A stretch of DNA of 21,231 nt, taken from an uncultured Oscillospiraceae bacterium (lineage in GTDB: Bacteria > Bacillota > Clostridia > Oscillospirales > Acutalibacteraceae). A program made the translations under genes and the position numbers. The notes beneath the pieces were generated by a model, which searched no databases, was not told the DNA's origin, and saw only the letters and a list, made by a program, of their open reading frames with translations. Positions 1 to 6,245 of the stretch are shown in pieces; positions within the stretch are counted from its first letter, which is position 1, and every line of letters starts with the position of its first letter. Where the stretch lies: NCBI GenBank assembly GCA_910588415.1, contig CAJUPK010000009.1, forward strand, positions 1 to 21,231, given 5' to 3'.

Positions 1-1
1 G

Positions 2-118
2 CAGGGCTTTACCCTGAAAGATTATGAGAGGATTTTGCCCTTTGCCGCCGCTGGCTTAGTGCTGCGTGGGACTACTCAAAGCCGGCCCCGGCTATCTCCA
101 GGCCGGAAACCTCGGTGA
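2..118 (+). CDS. possible 3' end of a truncated gene at the window edge
   Basis: An open frame runs in from the left edge for 38 codons and ends at a TGA at 116-118. The peptide starts QGFTLKDYERILPFAAAG and becomes basic and proline-rich (SRPRLSPGRKPR). It has no visible start because the window begins inside it. The first half looks protein-like, but I do not recognise a family, and the length is short enough to be chance. It could be the tail of a mobile-element gene, given the decayed DNA that follows; that is inference only. Confidence 0.2.
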   Translation, partial: QGFTLKDYERILPFAAAGLVLRGTTQSRPRLSPGRKPR

Positions 119-578
119 AACAGCCTCTTTCCCTGCGCAGGTCCGCCACAAATTCTAGCCTCACCGTTACCCCGGCATCCGCACAAATGCAAGGCCGCAA
201 TTTCCAGGCCAAACATGCCATCCAGCAGAAGAGCTCCAAGAATTCATCACTGGTAAAAGCAGCCCCTCATCCAGAACCAGGAGAACCTCCCCCTATGCAG
301 GCCATCGAAACCGATATTATCTAGCAGTTCGCTGAAATCGGTTGCAGTATATGACGGATTATTCAGGAACGACTTGGAGTCAAGCGGCTTTGTGAGGCCG
401 ATATACGAATTGCCAGAGGTGAAAGGGAAGGATACACAGTGGCGTGTCGGAGCAAGGCGCAGTATCCAGGAAAGCAAAAAAGCCCCCACATCGGCCCGGG
501 AAAGCCGGGAGCTCTCGGATATTTTCCGAAAAATAGGTGCTTGAAAACACGATTCTTTGGGAACATATCCTTATGCAC
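119..578. other. non-coding or decayed stretch, no intact gene seen
   Basis: No frame here has a convincing start, ribosome binding site and length. Fragments on both strands look loosely protein-like. One is a plus-strand stretch at about 256-541 without a start codon. Another is a minus-strand 80-codon frame at 247-489, which could continue after a frame change near 250 into a further open stretch down to about position 70. Composition is less GC-rich than in the genes further right. The simplest reading is degraded accessory or mobile-element DNA. Nothing can be named. Confidence 0.4.
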
Positions 579-901
579 TCAGTGCCAAGGCGCCCACCCC
601 ATCTTCTGGTTGCAGACCTCCCTCTCGATGCGGCTCTGCAGGTACTCATTCAAGTCGCCGTAGACACTCTCAAGAAAGGCCTTGGCATCGGCGGTCAGCA
701 GCTTCTTAGTCCGGGCCACGGCAAGGCTCAGGGCCTCCCGCTGGTCCTCTTTGGAGAAATGATTGGCCTCCTTCAGCATGTCCGCATACACTTGGCTGGT
801 GTATGGGCCAGATACCTTTTTGCCGTTCTCGGGCTTCTGGCCCAGCCGGGGCGGGTTTTCACCTTGACCTCCCGCTCCTTCATGCGGGCGGCTACAGCCA
901 T
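579..901 (-). pseudogene. frameshifted remnant of a small helical protein
   Basis: The minus-strand frame ending at 579 contains a protein-like stretch beginning KPENGKKVSGPYTSQVYADM and running about 85 residues. It is rich in Lys, Glu, Ala and Leu and probably helical. Upstream of about position 842 the same frame reads as unlikely sequence, while the neighbouring frame has an ATG at 901 (and 883) followed by a basic start (MKEREVKVKTRPGW) that runs into a stop. A one-base indel near 842 would join the two into one protein of about 105 residues. No good ribosome binding site is seen before 901. The family is unknown to me. A shorter intact gene starting at the internal ATG at 779 cannot be ruled out, but it also lacks a clear Shine-Dalgarno. 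Confidence 0.4.
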
Positions 902-974
902 AGCTGGTCACAAAAACGCAAAGCATAAAATCCAACGGCCCAAACAAAGGGAGGTTTGAGCCGTTCTGATAGGC

Positions 975-1019
975 GTACAGCGAGCGTACCACTTGATTTA
1001 AGTGATACGCTCGCTGTAC
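975..1019. repeat. 45-nt near-perfect palindrome
   Basis: The arms GTACAGCGAGCGTA (975-988) and TACGCTCGCTGTAC (1006-1019) are exact reverse complements. After one C/A mismatch (989/1005), five more pairs follow (CACTT 990-994 with AAGTG 1000-1004) around a 5-nt loop (995-999). The right side is followed by TTTTC, so as RNA on the plus strand it could act as a terminator. The length and perfection also fit a remnant of a mobile element or a protein-binding palindrome. Confidence 0.8.
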
Positions 1020-1050
1020 TTTTCTCCTGTATGGCAGCTACCCTGTTTCC

Positions 1051-1088
1051 GCTTACGATACGGTTTCATGGGCAGACTGCCCGTAAGC
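1051..1088 (+). terminator. weak hairpin downstream of the epimerase gene
   Basis: GCTTACG (1051-1057) pairs with CGTAAGC (1082-1088). An inner GGGCAG (1070-1075) can pair with CTGCCC (1077-1082), although the two pairings share base 1082. CCTTTTT follows on the plus strand at 1091-1097. The stem lies just beyond the stop of the minus-strand epimerase gene but has no U-tract in that direction. A role as terminator is uncertain. Confidence 0.25.
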
Positions 1089-1113
1089 AGCCTTTTTCCT
1101 GCTATTCCTGCAA

Positions 1114-1983
1114 TCAGTCCTTCACGTTCTCGGTCAGGTACTTCACATCCTCTGCCAGGCAGAACAGGCGGCTGTGGCCGTTGTAGCTGGCCTCGCGCTC
1201 TACCACAAACAGGTCGATGCCGGTGTTGTTGCACAGCTGCTTGACCTCGTTCCAGTCCAGCAGGCCCTGGCCAGTGGGGCAGTTCCAGCTCTCCCGCTCC
1301 AGGCGCTTCTTCTGCATTTCATCAATGCGCTTCTTGTCCTCCTCGGTCAGCTCCCCGGCAGGCTTTGCGGAGGGCCGGGCAGCGAACATGGCGGGGGTAA
1401 AGGGAGGCTCGGCGCCAATGACCTTGTTGTTCTCCTTGATATGTATGGCCTTAAAGCGGCCCGCGTACTCGGTCAGGTAGTGCATCACGTTCTCCTTGCC
1501 GGCAGCGGCGGCAGCCCAACCGCAGTCCAGCTCAAACACCACGTTCTCGCTGGTGTTGTCCAGCAGGGTCTTCAGGAAGGTCTCGCCCTCGCTGACATTG
1601 AACTCTTGGGTGTGGTTGTGGTAGCCCACCTTCATGCCCAGCTTGGCGGCCTTTTCGCCCAGCTCGTTGAGCTGCCCGGCAAACTCCAGGGCAGCGGCAT
1701 GGTCCGCGATGGGGTGCATGGCGATGATGGCGTACTCCACGCCGATATCATGCAGATACTGCAGATCCCGCTCCACGGCAGCATACTGCATATGGGCGCT
1801 GCGGGTCTTCAGGTTATACTTAGCCAGAGCGGCCTTCATATCCTCCACGGAGAGCCCGCCGTAGTTGGACCCGGCGAACTCAACGCCAGCATAGCCCATC
1901 TCGCTGACCAGCTTAAAATTCTCGATCATGTCCTGGGACGTGCAGGGCCCCAGGGAGTAGAGCTGCAGAAATACATCTTTCAT
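1114..1983 (-). CDS. sugar-phosphate isomerase/epimerase, xylose isomerase-like TIM barrel
   Basis: A 289-residue cytosolic protein of the AP-endonuclease-2/xylose-isomerase-like TIM-barrel family, which uses a divalent metal to isomerise or epimerise sugars and inositols. Family marks visible are GVEFAG with Glu35, HMQY around His64, the HNHT strand at 122-125, the ELDCGW metal-ligand strand (Glu151, Asp153), HIKE (His181, Glu184) and a C-terminal Glu near 262 (VVERE). Between HIKE and GQGLLDW lies a long charged insert (about 185-235) with KPAGELTEEDKKRIDEMQKK, longer than in the basic fold. The ATG at 1983 is chosen because CGAGGTG lies about 7 bases upstream; an in-frame start at 2013 lacks this. 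It stands alone with its own promoter. The substrate cannot be told from sequence. IolE/IolI-like or ketose 3-epimerase roles are possible. Confidence 0.88.
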   Translation of the reverse strand: MKDVFLQLYSLGPCTSQDMIENFKLVSEMGYAGVEFAGSNYGGLSVEDMKAALAKYNLKTRSAHMQYAAVERDLQYLHDIGVEYAIIAMHPIADHAAALEFAGQLNELGEKAAKLGMKVGYHNHTQEFNVSEGETFLKTLLDNTSENVVFELDCGWAAAAAGKENVMHYLTEYAGRFKAIHIKENNKVIGAEPPFTPAMFAARPSAKPAGELTEEDKKRIDEMQKKRLERESWNCPTGQGLLDWNEVKQLCNNTGIDLFVVEREASYNGHSRLFCLAEDVKYLTENVKD

Positions 1984-2038
1984 TGTAAAACACCTCGTTT
2001 TTTCGATTAGCACGGATATTTCCGCTTTGCTTGTCTCT

Positions 2039-2067
2039 ATTATAGCCTATATAGGTGAAAAAAGCAA
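2039..2067 (-). promoter_or_regulatory. promoter of the epimerase gene with a palindrome in the spacer
   Basis: On the minus strand TTGCTT (2067-2062) and a perfect TATAAT (2044-2039) are separated by 17 bases, about 55 bases upstream of the start codon at 1983. The spacer contains the perfect 10-bp palindrome CCTATATAGG (2046-2055), a possible operator for a dimeric regulator. No binding protein can be assigned. Confidence 0.7.
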
Positions 2068-2315
2068 TGTGTTCCAGGGACATAGAAGGGGTCAGAAATG
2101 AAATTATTAAAAGGATAGTCTGGCCTTTGGCGGCATAAGGGGCGCCCCTAAGAACAGCTTTTTCTTTCCCCCTGGGGGAAGCTTGTTGTAAAGCAGCGCA
2201 TGGGGGCGCTCCCCATTTTTGGGGAGTGTCCGAAACGCAGCTTTTTGACGATGTTTTGGCCTCCGGCGGCTCGGGGCTTCGCCCCCAAGACCCCCACCAC
2301 CTTTGAAAAGGGCAA

Positions 2316-2352
2316 CGGTCCCTCTACTTGGCTTTGCCAAGTAGAGGGACCG
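2316..2352. repeat. perfect 17-bp inverted repeat
   Basis: CGGTCCCTCTACTTGGC (2316-2332) and GCCAAGTAGAGGGACCG (2336-2352) are exact reverse complements around a 3-base TTT loop. No U-tract follows on either side, so it is not a typical terminator. Confidence 0.85.
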
Positions 2353-2372
2353 TCCCGAGCCGACCGAACCGA

Positions 2373-2392
2373 CGAGTTGGTGTGCCAACTCG
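2373..2392. repeat. 8-bp inverted repeat
   Basis: CGAGTTGG (2373-2380) and CCAACTCG (2385-2392) pair around a TGTG loop, about 20 bases after the larger hairpin at 2316-2352. Confidence 0.7.
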
Positions 2393-2632
2393 ATGAGACA
2401 ACGAAACTTTTTGCTTTTTGGCTGCCGAAAGTTTTCTCCTTTAACAACTTGGTTTGGACACTCCCAATTTTTACGCGATGTTGAATCCGCGGCGCAAGTA
2501 TGCTATACTTGCTGTAAGCGAGGGCTTGTTTGCAAAATCGAAACCCCCTCTTTTTGCTCGGTTTTGCAAAGCGAACATCGAAAGCAGCCATCTTCCGCGT
2601 CAAAAATCCTCGACAGCCGAAAGAGCTGCCAA

Positions 2633-2650
2633 AGAGTTGCGTACAACTCT
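2633..2650. repeat. 7-bp inverted repeat followed by a T-run
   Basis: AGAGTTG (2633-2639) and CAACTCT (2644-2650) pair around CGTA, and CGGTTTTTTC follows on the plus strand. It could be a weak plus-strand terminator, but no gene lies just upstream on that strand. Confidence 0.5.
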
Positions 2651-2718
2651 CGGTTTTTTCCTGGAAGCTGACCGCTTCTGACCAAAAATTCGTCATTCCC
2701 TCTCTTTTCAAGCAAGCC

Positions 2719-2857
2719 CTAGAGTCTGTTTGAAAACCGGAGAAATGCTGGATTTTTGGCTAGAAATGAGGGATTTCAAGGAAAGAAACCGGGATCACCG
2801 AAAGCTCCATTTCTGGTCAAAACTGACAGTATTTCGGAGTTTTTAAACAGACTCTAG
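2719..2857. mobile_element. 139-bp MITE-like element with terminal inverted repeats and TA flanks
   Basis: CTAGAGTCTGTTT (2719-2731) recurs inverted as AAACAGACTCTAG (2845-2857). With a few mismatches the similarity continues inward to about 30 bases on each side. Taking GAGTCTGTTT as the element end, both sides are flanked by TA, as expected for IS630/Tc1-mariner-type insertion into TA. The interior has no gene. The element ends 38 bases before the GIY-YIG gene and may lie in its promoter region. The family assignment is inference from the TA flank; the inverted termini are directly seen. Confidence 0.65.
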
Positions 2858-2895
2858 ACCCATAGAACACTCTATTTTTGAAAGGAATCACCCTT

Positions 2896-3240
2896 ATGGA
2901 CAACCAAACGAAGAAAGCCCTGCGCGCGCAGTATGACCAGAGAAAACCCGACATGGGGATCGTCTGCTGGCAGAACGGTGAGAAAATGTGGATTGCCATT
3001 TCCAGAGACGCCAACGCGGACTATAATGGCAGCTTGTTCCAGCTGAAGCTTGGCTCCTGGCCCAATCGTGAAATGCAGAAGGCCTATACCGAAAATCCGG
3101 AGGCTTTCCAGTGGTCGCTGCTGAAAAAGCTGGACTATAAGGAGCGCGAAGAGGACCACAGCGACGATTTGGAGCTGCTGTATATGATGTGCCTGGAAGA
3201 GTACCCGGAAGCACAGAAGATGCGCCCTGGCAAGAGGTAA
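2896..3240 (+). CDS. small GIY-YIG nuclease-like protein
   Basis: A 114-residue protein resembling a group of small stand-alone GIY-YIG-type proteins common in Clostridia. They start with KxxLxxxYxxRKPxxGI and end with a charged helix. Here RKPDMGIVCW (16-25) corresponds to the GIY strand, KMWIAISRDAN (30-40) to the YIG strand with Arg37, LGSWPNREMQ (52-61) follows, and the end has LELLYMMCLEEYPEAQKM. The canonical tyrosines of GIY and YIG are replaced, so nuclease activity is doubtful. The ATG at 2896 is preceded by AAAGGA nine bases upstream; an earlier in-frame TTG at 2878 has no such site. It stands alone, right after the MITE-like element and tail to tail with gluQ. Family assignment is from recalled similarity, function unknown. 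Confidence 0.65.
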   Translation: MDNQTKKALRAQYDQRKPDMGIVCWQNGEKMWIAISRDANADYNGSLFQLKLGSWPNREMQKAYTENPEAFQWSLLKKLDYKEREEDHSDDLELLYMMCLEEYPEAQKMRPGKR

Positions 3241-3309
3241 TTTCAATTTTTGCGGCGCTCTTTTCTTCCAGCACAAACACCCGGCCTTTTCCCTATGGGC
3301 GGTGTACAA

Positions 3310-4230
3310 CTACGCAAACCAGCTTTCAGGCAGAAGGATATCCTCCCGGGGGACTTTCTCCCAGCTGAACAGGGGGACCAACTCCTGGGGCTTCACAGGC
3401 TCCGGCCTGTCCAGCTGTCCGGCCAGACAGGCCAGCCGCCCCACAATCTCCTGGGGGGACAGGCGCGTCTGCAGCTCCTCCAGGCTCACATCCCTCTCCC
3501 GCTTGGAGAGCCGCCGTCCATCCTGTGCCAGCAGCATGGGAATGTGGATAAACGCCGGCCTGGGCAGCCCCAGCATCCGGTACAGGCAGAGCTGCCGGGG
3601 CGTGGAGGACAGCAGGTCCCGGCCCCGCACCACCTCTGTGACCCCCATGGCCCCGTCGTCCGCTGTGACGGCCAGCTGGTAGGCGAACACCCCGTCCGAG
3701 CGGCGCAGGATAAAATCCCCGCAGTCTTTCGCCAGGTCATAGGACTGGGGGCCATAGTGCCCGTCCACAAAGCCCTCCCTGCCAGCAGCCTTCAGCCGCA
3801 GGGCTGGCGGGCGGCGGATCTCCAGCCGGGCCGCCTGCTCCTCGGTCAGCTCCCGGCAGGTGCCGGGATAGAGGTAGTCCCCGTCCTCAGCGTGGGGCGC
3901 GTTGGCAGCGTGAAGCTCTGCCCGGGTGCAGAAGCACTTATATACCAGTCCTTGATCTTTCAGCCTGTCCAGGCACTGCTGGTAGTATTCTCCCCGCTCA
4001 GACTGCCAGCAGGGGCCCTGGTCCCAGGAAAGGCCCAGGGATTCCAGGTCCCGCATCATCTGTTCGCCATGGGTCCGGCTGGTGCGCTGGGGGTCCAGGT
4101 CCTCCATGCGCAGGATGACCCGGCCCCCCTGGGACCGGACCGACAGCCAGCTGAGCAGGCAGCTGAACAGATTGCCCAGGTGCATCCGGCCGCTGGGGCT
4201 GGGGGCGAAGCGGCCCACAACTTCCCCCAT
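3310..4230 (-). CDS. gluQ: tRNA glutamyl-Q(34) synthetase (GluQRS)
   Basis: A 306-residue class I enzyme that activates glutamate and transfers it to queuosine at position 34 of tRNA-Asp. It equals the catalytic half of GluRS without an anticodon-binding domain. Visible marks are RFAPSPSGRMHLGN (7-20, with the HIGH-like HLGN), RMEDLDPQR (41-49), the zinc site Cys99-x-Cys101 with Tyr121 and Cys125 (as in E. coli YadB), and RRLSKRE (239-245) in place of KMSKS. The length matches the family (about 300), far below GluRS (about 480). The ATG at 4230 lies 4 bases after the cinA stop and follows GGGGGTGA; a longer frame to 4419 overlaps cinA and is unlikely. It is the last gene of the GNAT-hydrolase-cinA-gluQ operon. 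GluQRS is best known from proteobacteria. Confidence 0.9.
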   Translation of the reverse strand: MGEVVGRFAPSPSGRMHLGNLFSCLLSWLSVRSQGGRVILRMEDLDPQRTSRTHGEQMMRDLESLGLSWDQGPCWQSERGEYYQQCLDRLKDQGLVYKCFCTRAELHAANAPHAEDGDYLYPGTCRELTEEQAARLEIRRPPALRLKAAGREGFVDGHYGPQSYDLAKDCGDFILRRSDGVFAYQLAVTADDGAMGVTEVVRGRDLLSSTPRQLCLYRMLGLPRPAFIHIPMLLAQDGRRLSKRERDVSLEELQTRLSPQEIVGRLACLAGQLDRPEPVKPQELVPLFSWEKVPREDILLPESWFA

Positions 4231-4234
4231 GCTC

Positions 4235-5521
4235 TCACCCCCGGCTGGTCTTATCGCCCTCATACGAATGTTCTGCCAGCACCGGAAGGCCCGCCAGATA
4301 CCGCCGGACCATGTCCAGGGCCTGAGAGGCCGCGCAGTGGCGGTGCCAGTCCCGGCTTTTGGTGCGGCCAATAGGGCTTCGCTTGGCGACCCAGGTCTCC
4401 CTGCCGTCGCTGAGGGCAATGTAAATCAGCCCCACTGGCTTCTCCCGGGTGCCCCCTTCCGGCCCGGCAATGCCCGTGATGCCAATGCCCAGGCTGCTGC
4501 CGCTGGCCTCCACAATGCCCTGTGCCATGGCCCGGGCAGTCTCCGGACTCACGGCCCCGTGGGCCTCCAAAATCCCAGGGGGCACGCCCAGCAGCTGCTC
4601 CTTCGCAGCATTGGCATAGGTGACCACCCCCATGTGGAACACCGCCGAGGAGCCGGAGATATCTGTCAGCCGCTTGGCCAAAAGGCCGCCTGTGCAGCTC
4701 TCCGCAGTGGCCAGGGTCTTGCCCTGCTCCCGGAGCAGCTGTACCACCAGCTCTTCCAGGCTGTCCACGTCCACGCCATAGACAAAGTCCCCCAGCCGCT
4801 TTTGGATCTCCTGGATCAGAGGCTGGCACAGCTGGTCCGCCTTCTCCTGGCTGGGAGCCTTGGCGGTCACCCGGAGATAGCACTCCCCCTCGTTGGCATA
4901 GGGGGCTAAGGTGGGGTTCTCCCCGTCCATCAAGTCATCCATCATCTGGGCTACCGGGGCCTCTCCCCGGCCATAGATGCGGACATTGTGGGACACAATG
5001 GTAAACTCCTGGCTCTGCTGCAGATAGGGTACGGCATAGTTGTGGAGCATGGGGGCCAGCTCGCTGGGTGGGCCAGGCAGCATGAGGATGGTGCAGCCGT
5101 TTTCTGCCTGGAAGGCGCAGCCAGGGGCCGTGCCGTTGTCGTTTTGCAGCACATGGCAGCCCTCGGGAAGCCATGCCTGCTTCTGCTGGTTCTCGCTGAC
5201 CTGCCTCTCGTTAAAATAGTTCTGGATGCGCTCCAGGCTGGGCTGGTGCAGGCAGAGCCTTTTTCCGGCAGCAGCGGCAGTGGTCTCCTTGGTCAGGTCG
5301 TCGGCCGTGGGGCCCAGGCCTCCGGTCATGACCAGCAGGTCGCTGCGGCTGATGGCCGTTTCCACCGCCTCCTTCAGCCGCTGGGGATTGTCCCCCACCA
5401 CACAGGTATGCAGCAGGTTGATGCCCAGCCCGGACAGGGCCCTGGCCACAATGGCCGCGTCAGAGTTGACCACCGCGCCCAAAAGCAGCTCGGTGCCAAC
5501 GGATATGATTTCTGCGTTCAT
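4235..5521 (-). CDS. cinA: CinA family protein (nicotinamide-nucleotide amidohydrolase type)
   Basis: A 428-residue two-domain CinA. The N-terminal half is the molybdopterin-binding-like/COG1058 domain with VGTELLLG (8-15), TGGLGPTADDLTKE (66-79) and LPGPPSE (148-154). The C-terminal CinA domain has TAESCTGGLLAKRL (272-285), the conserved stretch around VVTYANAAKEQLLGV (299-313) and GITGIAGPEGGT (347-358). The C-terminal domain in this family (PncC) deamidates NMN to nicotinate mononucleotide; the N-terminal domain can have ADP-ribose pyrophosphatase activity. In some Gram-positives cinA is a competence gene next to recA, which is not the case here. The start at 5521 follows AGGTGA. The gene begins 14 bases after the hydrolase stop. 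NMN recycling would fit with nadE elsewhere in the window, but the two genes are in different operons. Confidence 0.93.
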   Translation of the reverse strand: MNAEIISVGTELLLGAVVNSDAAIVARALSGLGINLLHTCVVGDNPQRLKEAVETAISRSDLLVMTGGLGPTADDLTKETTAAAAGKRLCLHQPSLERIQNYFNERQVSENQQKQAWLPEGCHVLQNDNGTAPGCAFQAENGCTILMLPGPPSELAPMLHNYAVPYLQQSQEFTIVSHNVRIYGRGEAPVAQMMDDLMDGENPTLAPYANEGECYLRVTAKAPSQEKADQLCQPLIQEIQKRLGDFVYGVDVDSLEELVVQLLREQGKTLATAESCTGGLLAKRLTDISGSSAVFHMGVVTYANAAKEQLLGVPPGILEAHGAVSPETARAMAQGIVEASGSSLGIGITGIAGPEGGTREKPVGLIYIALSDGRETWVAKRSPIGRTKSRDWHRHCAASQALDMVRRYLAGLPVLAEHSYEGDKTSRG

Positions 5522-5535
5522 GCTATCACCTTTCT

Positions 5536-6240
5536 TTAGGGTTTCCCTTGTGATTGTTCGATCGTGTCCAAAAACCGCTCCACTTCCCGGTTGAAGAGCT
5601 CCGGCTTTTTTCCGGCAATGAAGTGGTTCCCCGGCAGAAGGGCCAGCCTCGCCTGGGGAATATGCGCCGCGATTTCCCGGGTATGGGCGGTTTTCACCAT
5701 GTCCCGGGTGCCTGCAATAACTAAGGTGGGCACCCGGATGGCTGACAGCGCCAGGGGCTCTATATCCGGCTCCAGGACCATCAGGCCCAGTATCTCCCTA
5801 TTGCGCCGGGCTTCCTCCGACTTTCCCGCGAACCGCCCGGCCATCCAATAGCCCAGCTCAATGGGCAGCTGGACCCATCTCTTGATTCCCCGGGGGTGCA
5901 GGTTGCCGCCATTCAGAATCAGGGCGGTGAGCCGCTCGGGGTACCGCAGCGCAAACTTCATGGCAATGTTCGCTCCATCGGAGAAGCCCAGAAGAATGGG
6001 GGCCTCTATGTCCAGCTCGTCCAGAAGCCCCTTCAAGTCCTCCGCGAACTGCTCCATGGTAAAGGGCGCGGTCCCCCGGGGGGACTTTCCATGCCCCCGG
6101 GTGTCCACCGCAAGGACCCGGTATTGTGGGGAAAAATATTCCACTTGGTGGCGAAAATAGCTGCCGTCCTCGCCGTTGCCGTGCAAAAGCACCAGAGGGC
6201 GGCCCCTGCCCTTCTCCTGGTAATACAAGCGGATGTCCAT
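5536..6240 (-). CDS. alpha/beta hydrolase
   Basis: A 234-residue soluble alpha/beta-hydrolase-fold protein. The oxyanion strand is LLHGNGED (18-25), the GHGKS loop lies at 49-53, and the nucleophile elbow GFSDGAN (85-91) places Ser87. Asp180 (AGTRDMV) and His206 (PGNHF) complete the triad. The ATG at 6240 is chosen because GAGGTGAGG lies just upstream; an in-frame start at 6267 would overlap the GNAT gene. Spacing to the GNAT stop is 5 bases, so translation is likely coupled. The substrate cannot be named. The sequence is nearest to small esterase or lactonase-type hydrolases of the MhpC/BioH-like group. No signal peptide or membrane segment is seen. Confidence 0.88.
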   Translation of the reverse strand: MDIRLYYQEKGRGRPLVLLHGNGEDGSYFRHQVEYFSPQYRVLAVDTRGHGKSPRGTAPFTMEQFAEDLKGLLDELDIEAPILLGFSDGANIAMKFALRYPERLTALILNGGNLHPRGIKRWVQLPIELGYWMAGRFAGKSEEARRNREILGLMVLEPDIEPLALSAIRVPTLVIAGTRDMVKTAHTREIAAHIPQARLALLPGNHFIAGKKPELFNREVERFLDTIEQSQGKP

Positions 6241-6245
6241 ATGCC

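Larger units (their letters stand above)
2068..2718. other. long non-coding stretch rich in hairpins
   Basis: This 650-base interval has open frames on both strands, but none has a ribosome binding site and none of the peptides looks like a natural protein. It holds many self-complementary segments: CTCCCC/GGGGAG near 2207-2225, GGGGC-TTC-GCCCC at 2273-2285, and the three listed separately (2316-2352, 2373-2392, 2633-2650). The mix suggests an intergenic repeat family or decayed mobile DNA rather than a gene. Confidence 0.5.

Noticed and set aside
1174..2010. 278-codon plus-strand frame opposite the isomerase gene
   Set aside because: Antisense shadow. The minus-strand protein shows conserved TIM-barrel motifs and has a promoter and ribosome binding site.
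2148..2711. 187-codon minus-strand frame in the gene desert
   Set aside because: No ribosome binding site, unnatural composition, and it crosses several perfect hairpins that explain the sequence better than coding.
3250..4374. 374-codon open frame on the plus strand
   Set aside because: Antisense to gluQ, which has full motifs. The product is low-complexity Pro/Gln/Gly and has no ribosome binding site.
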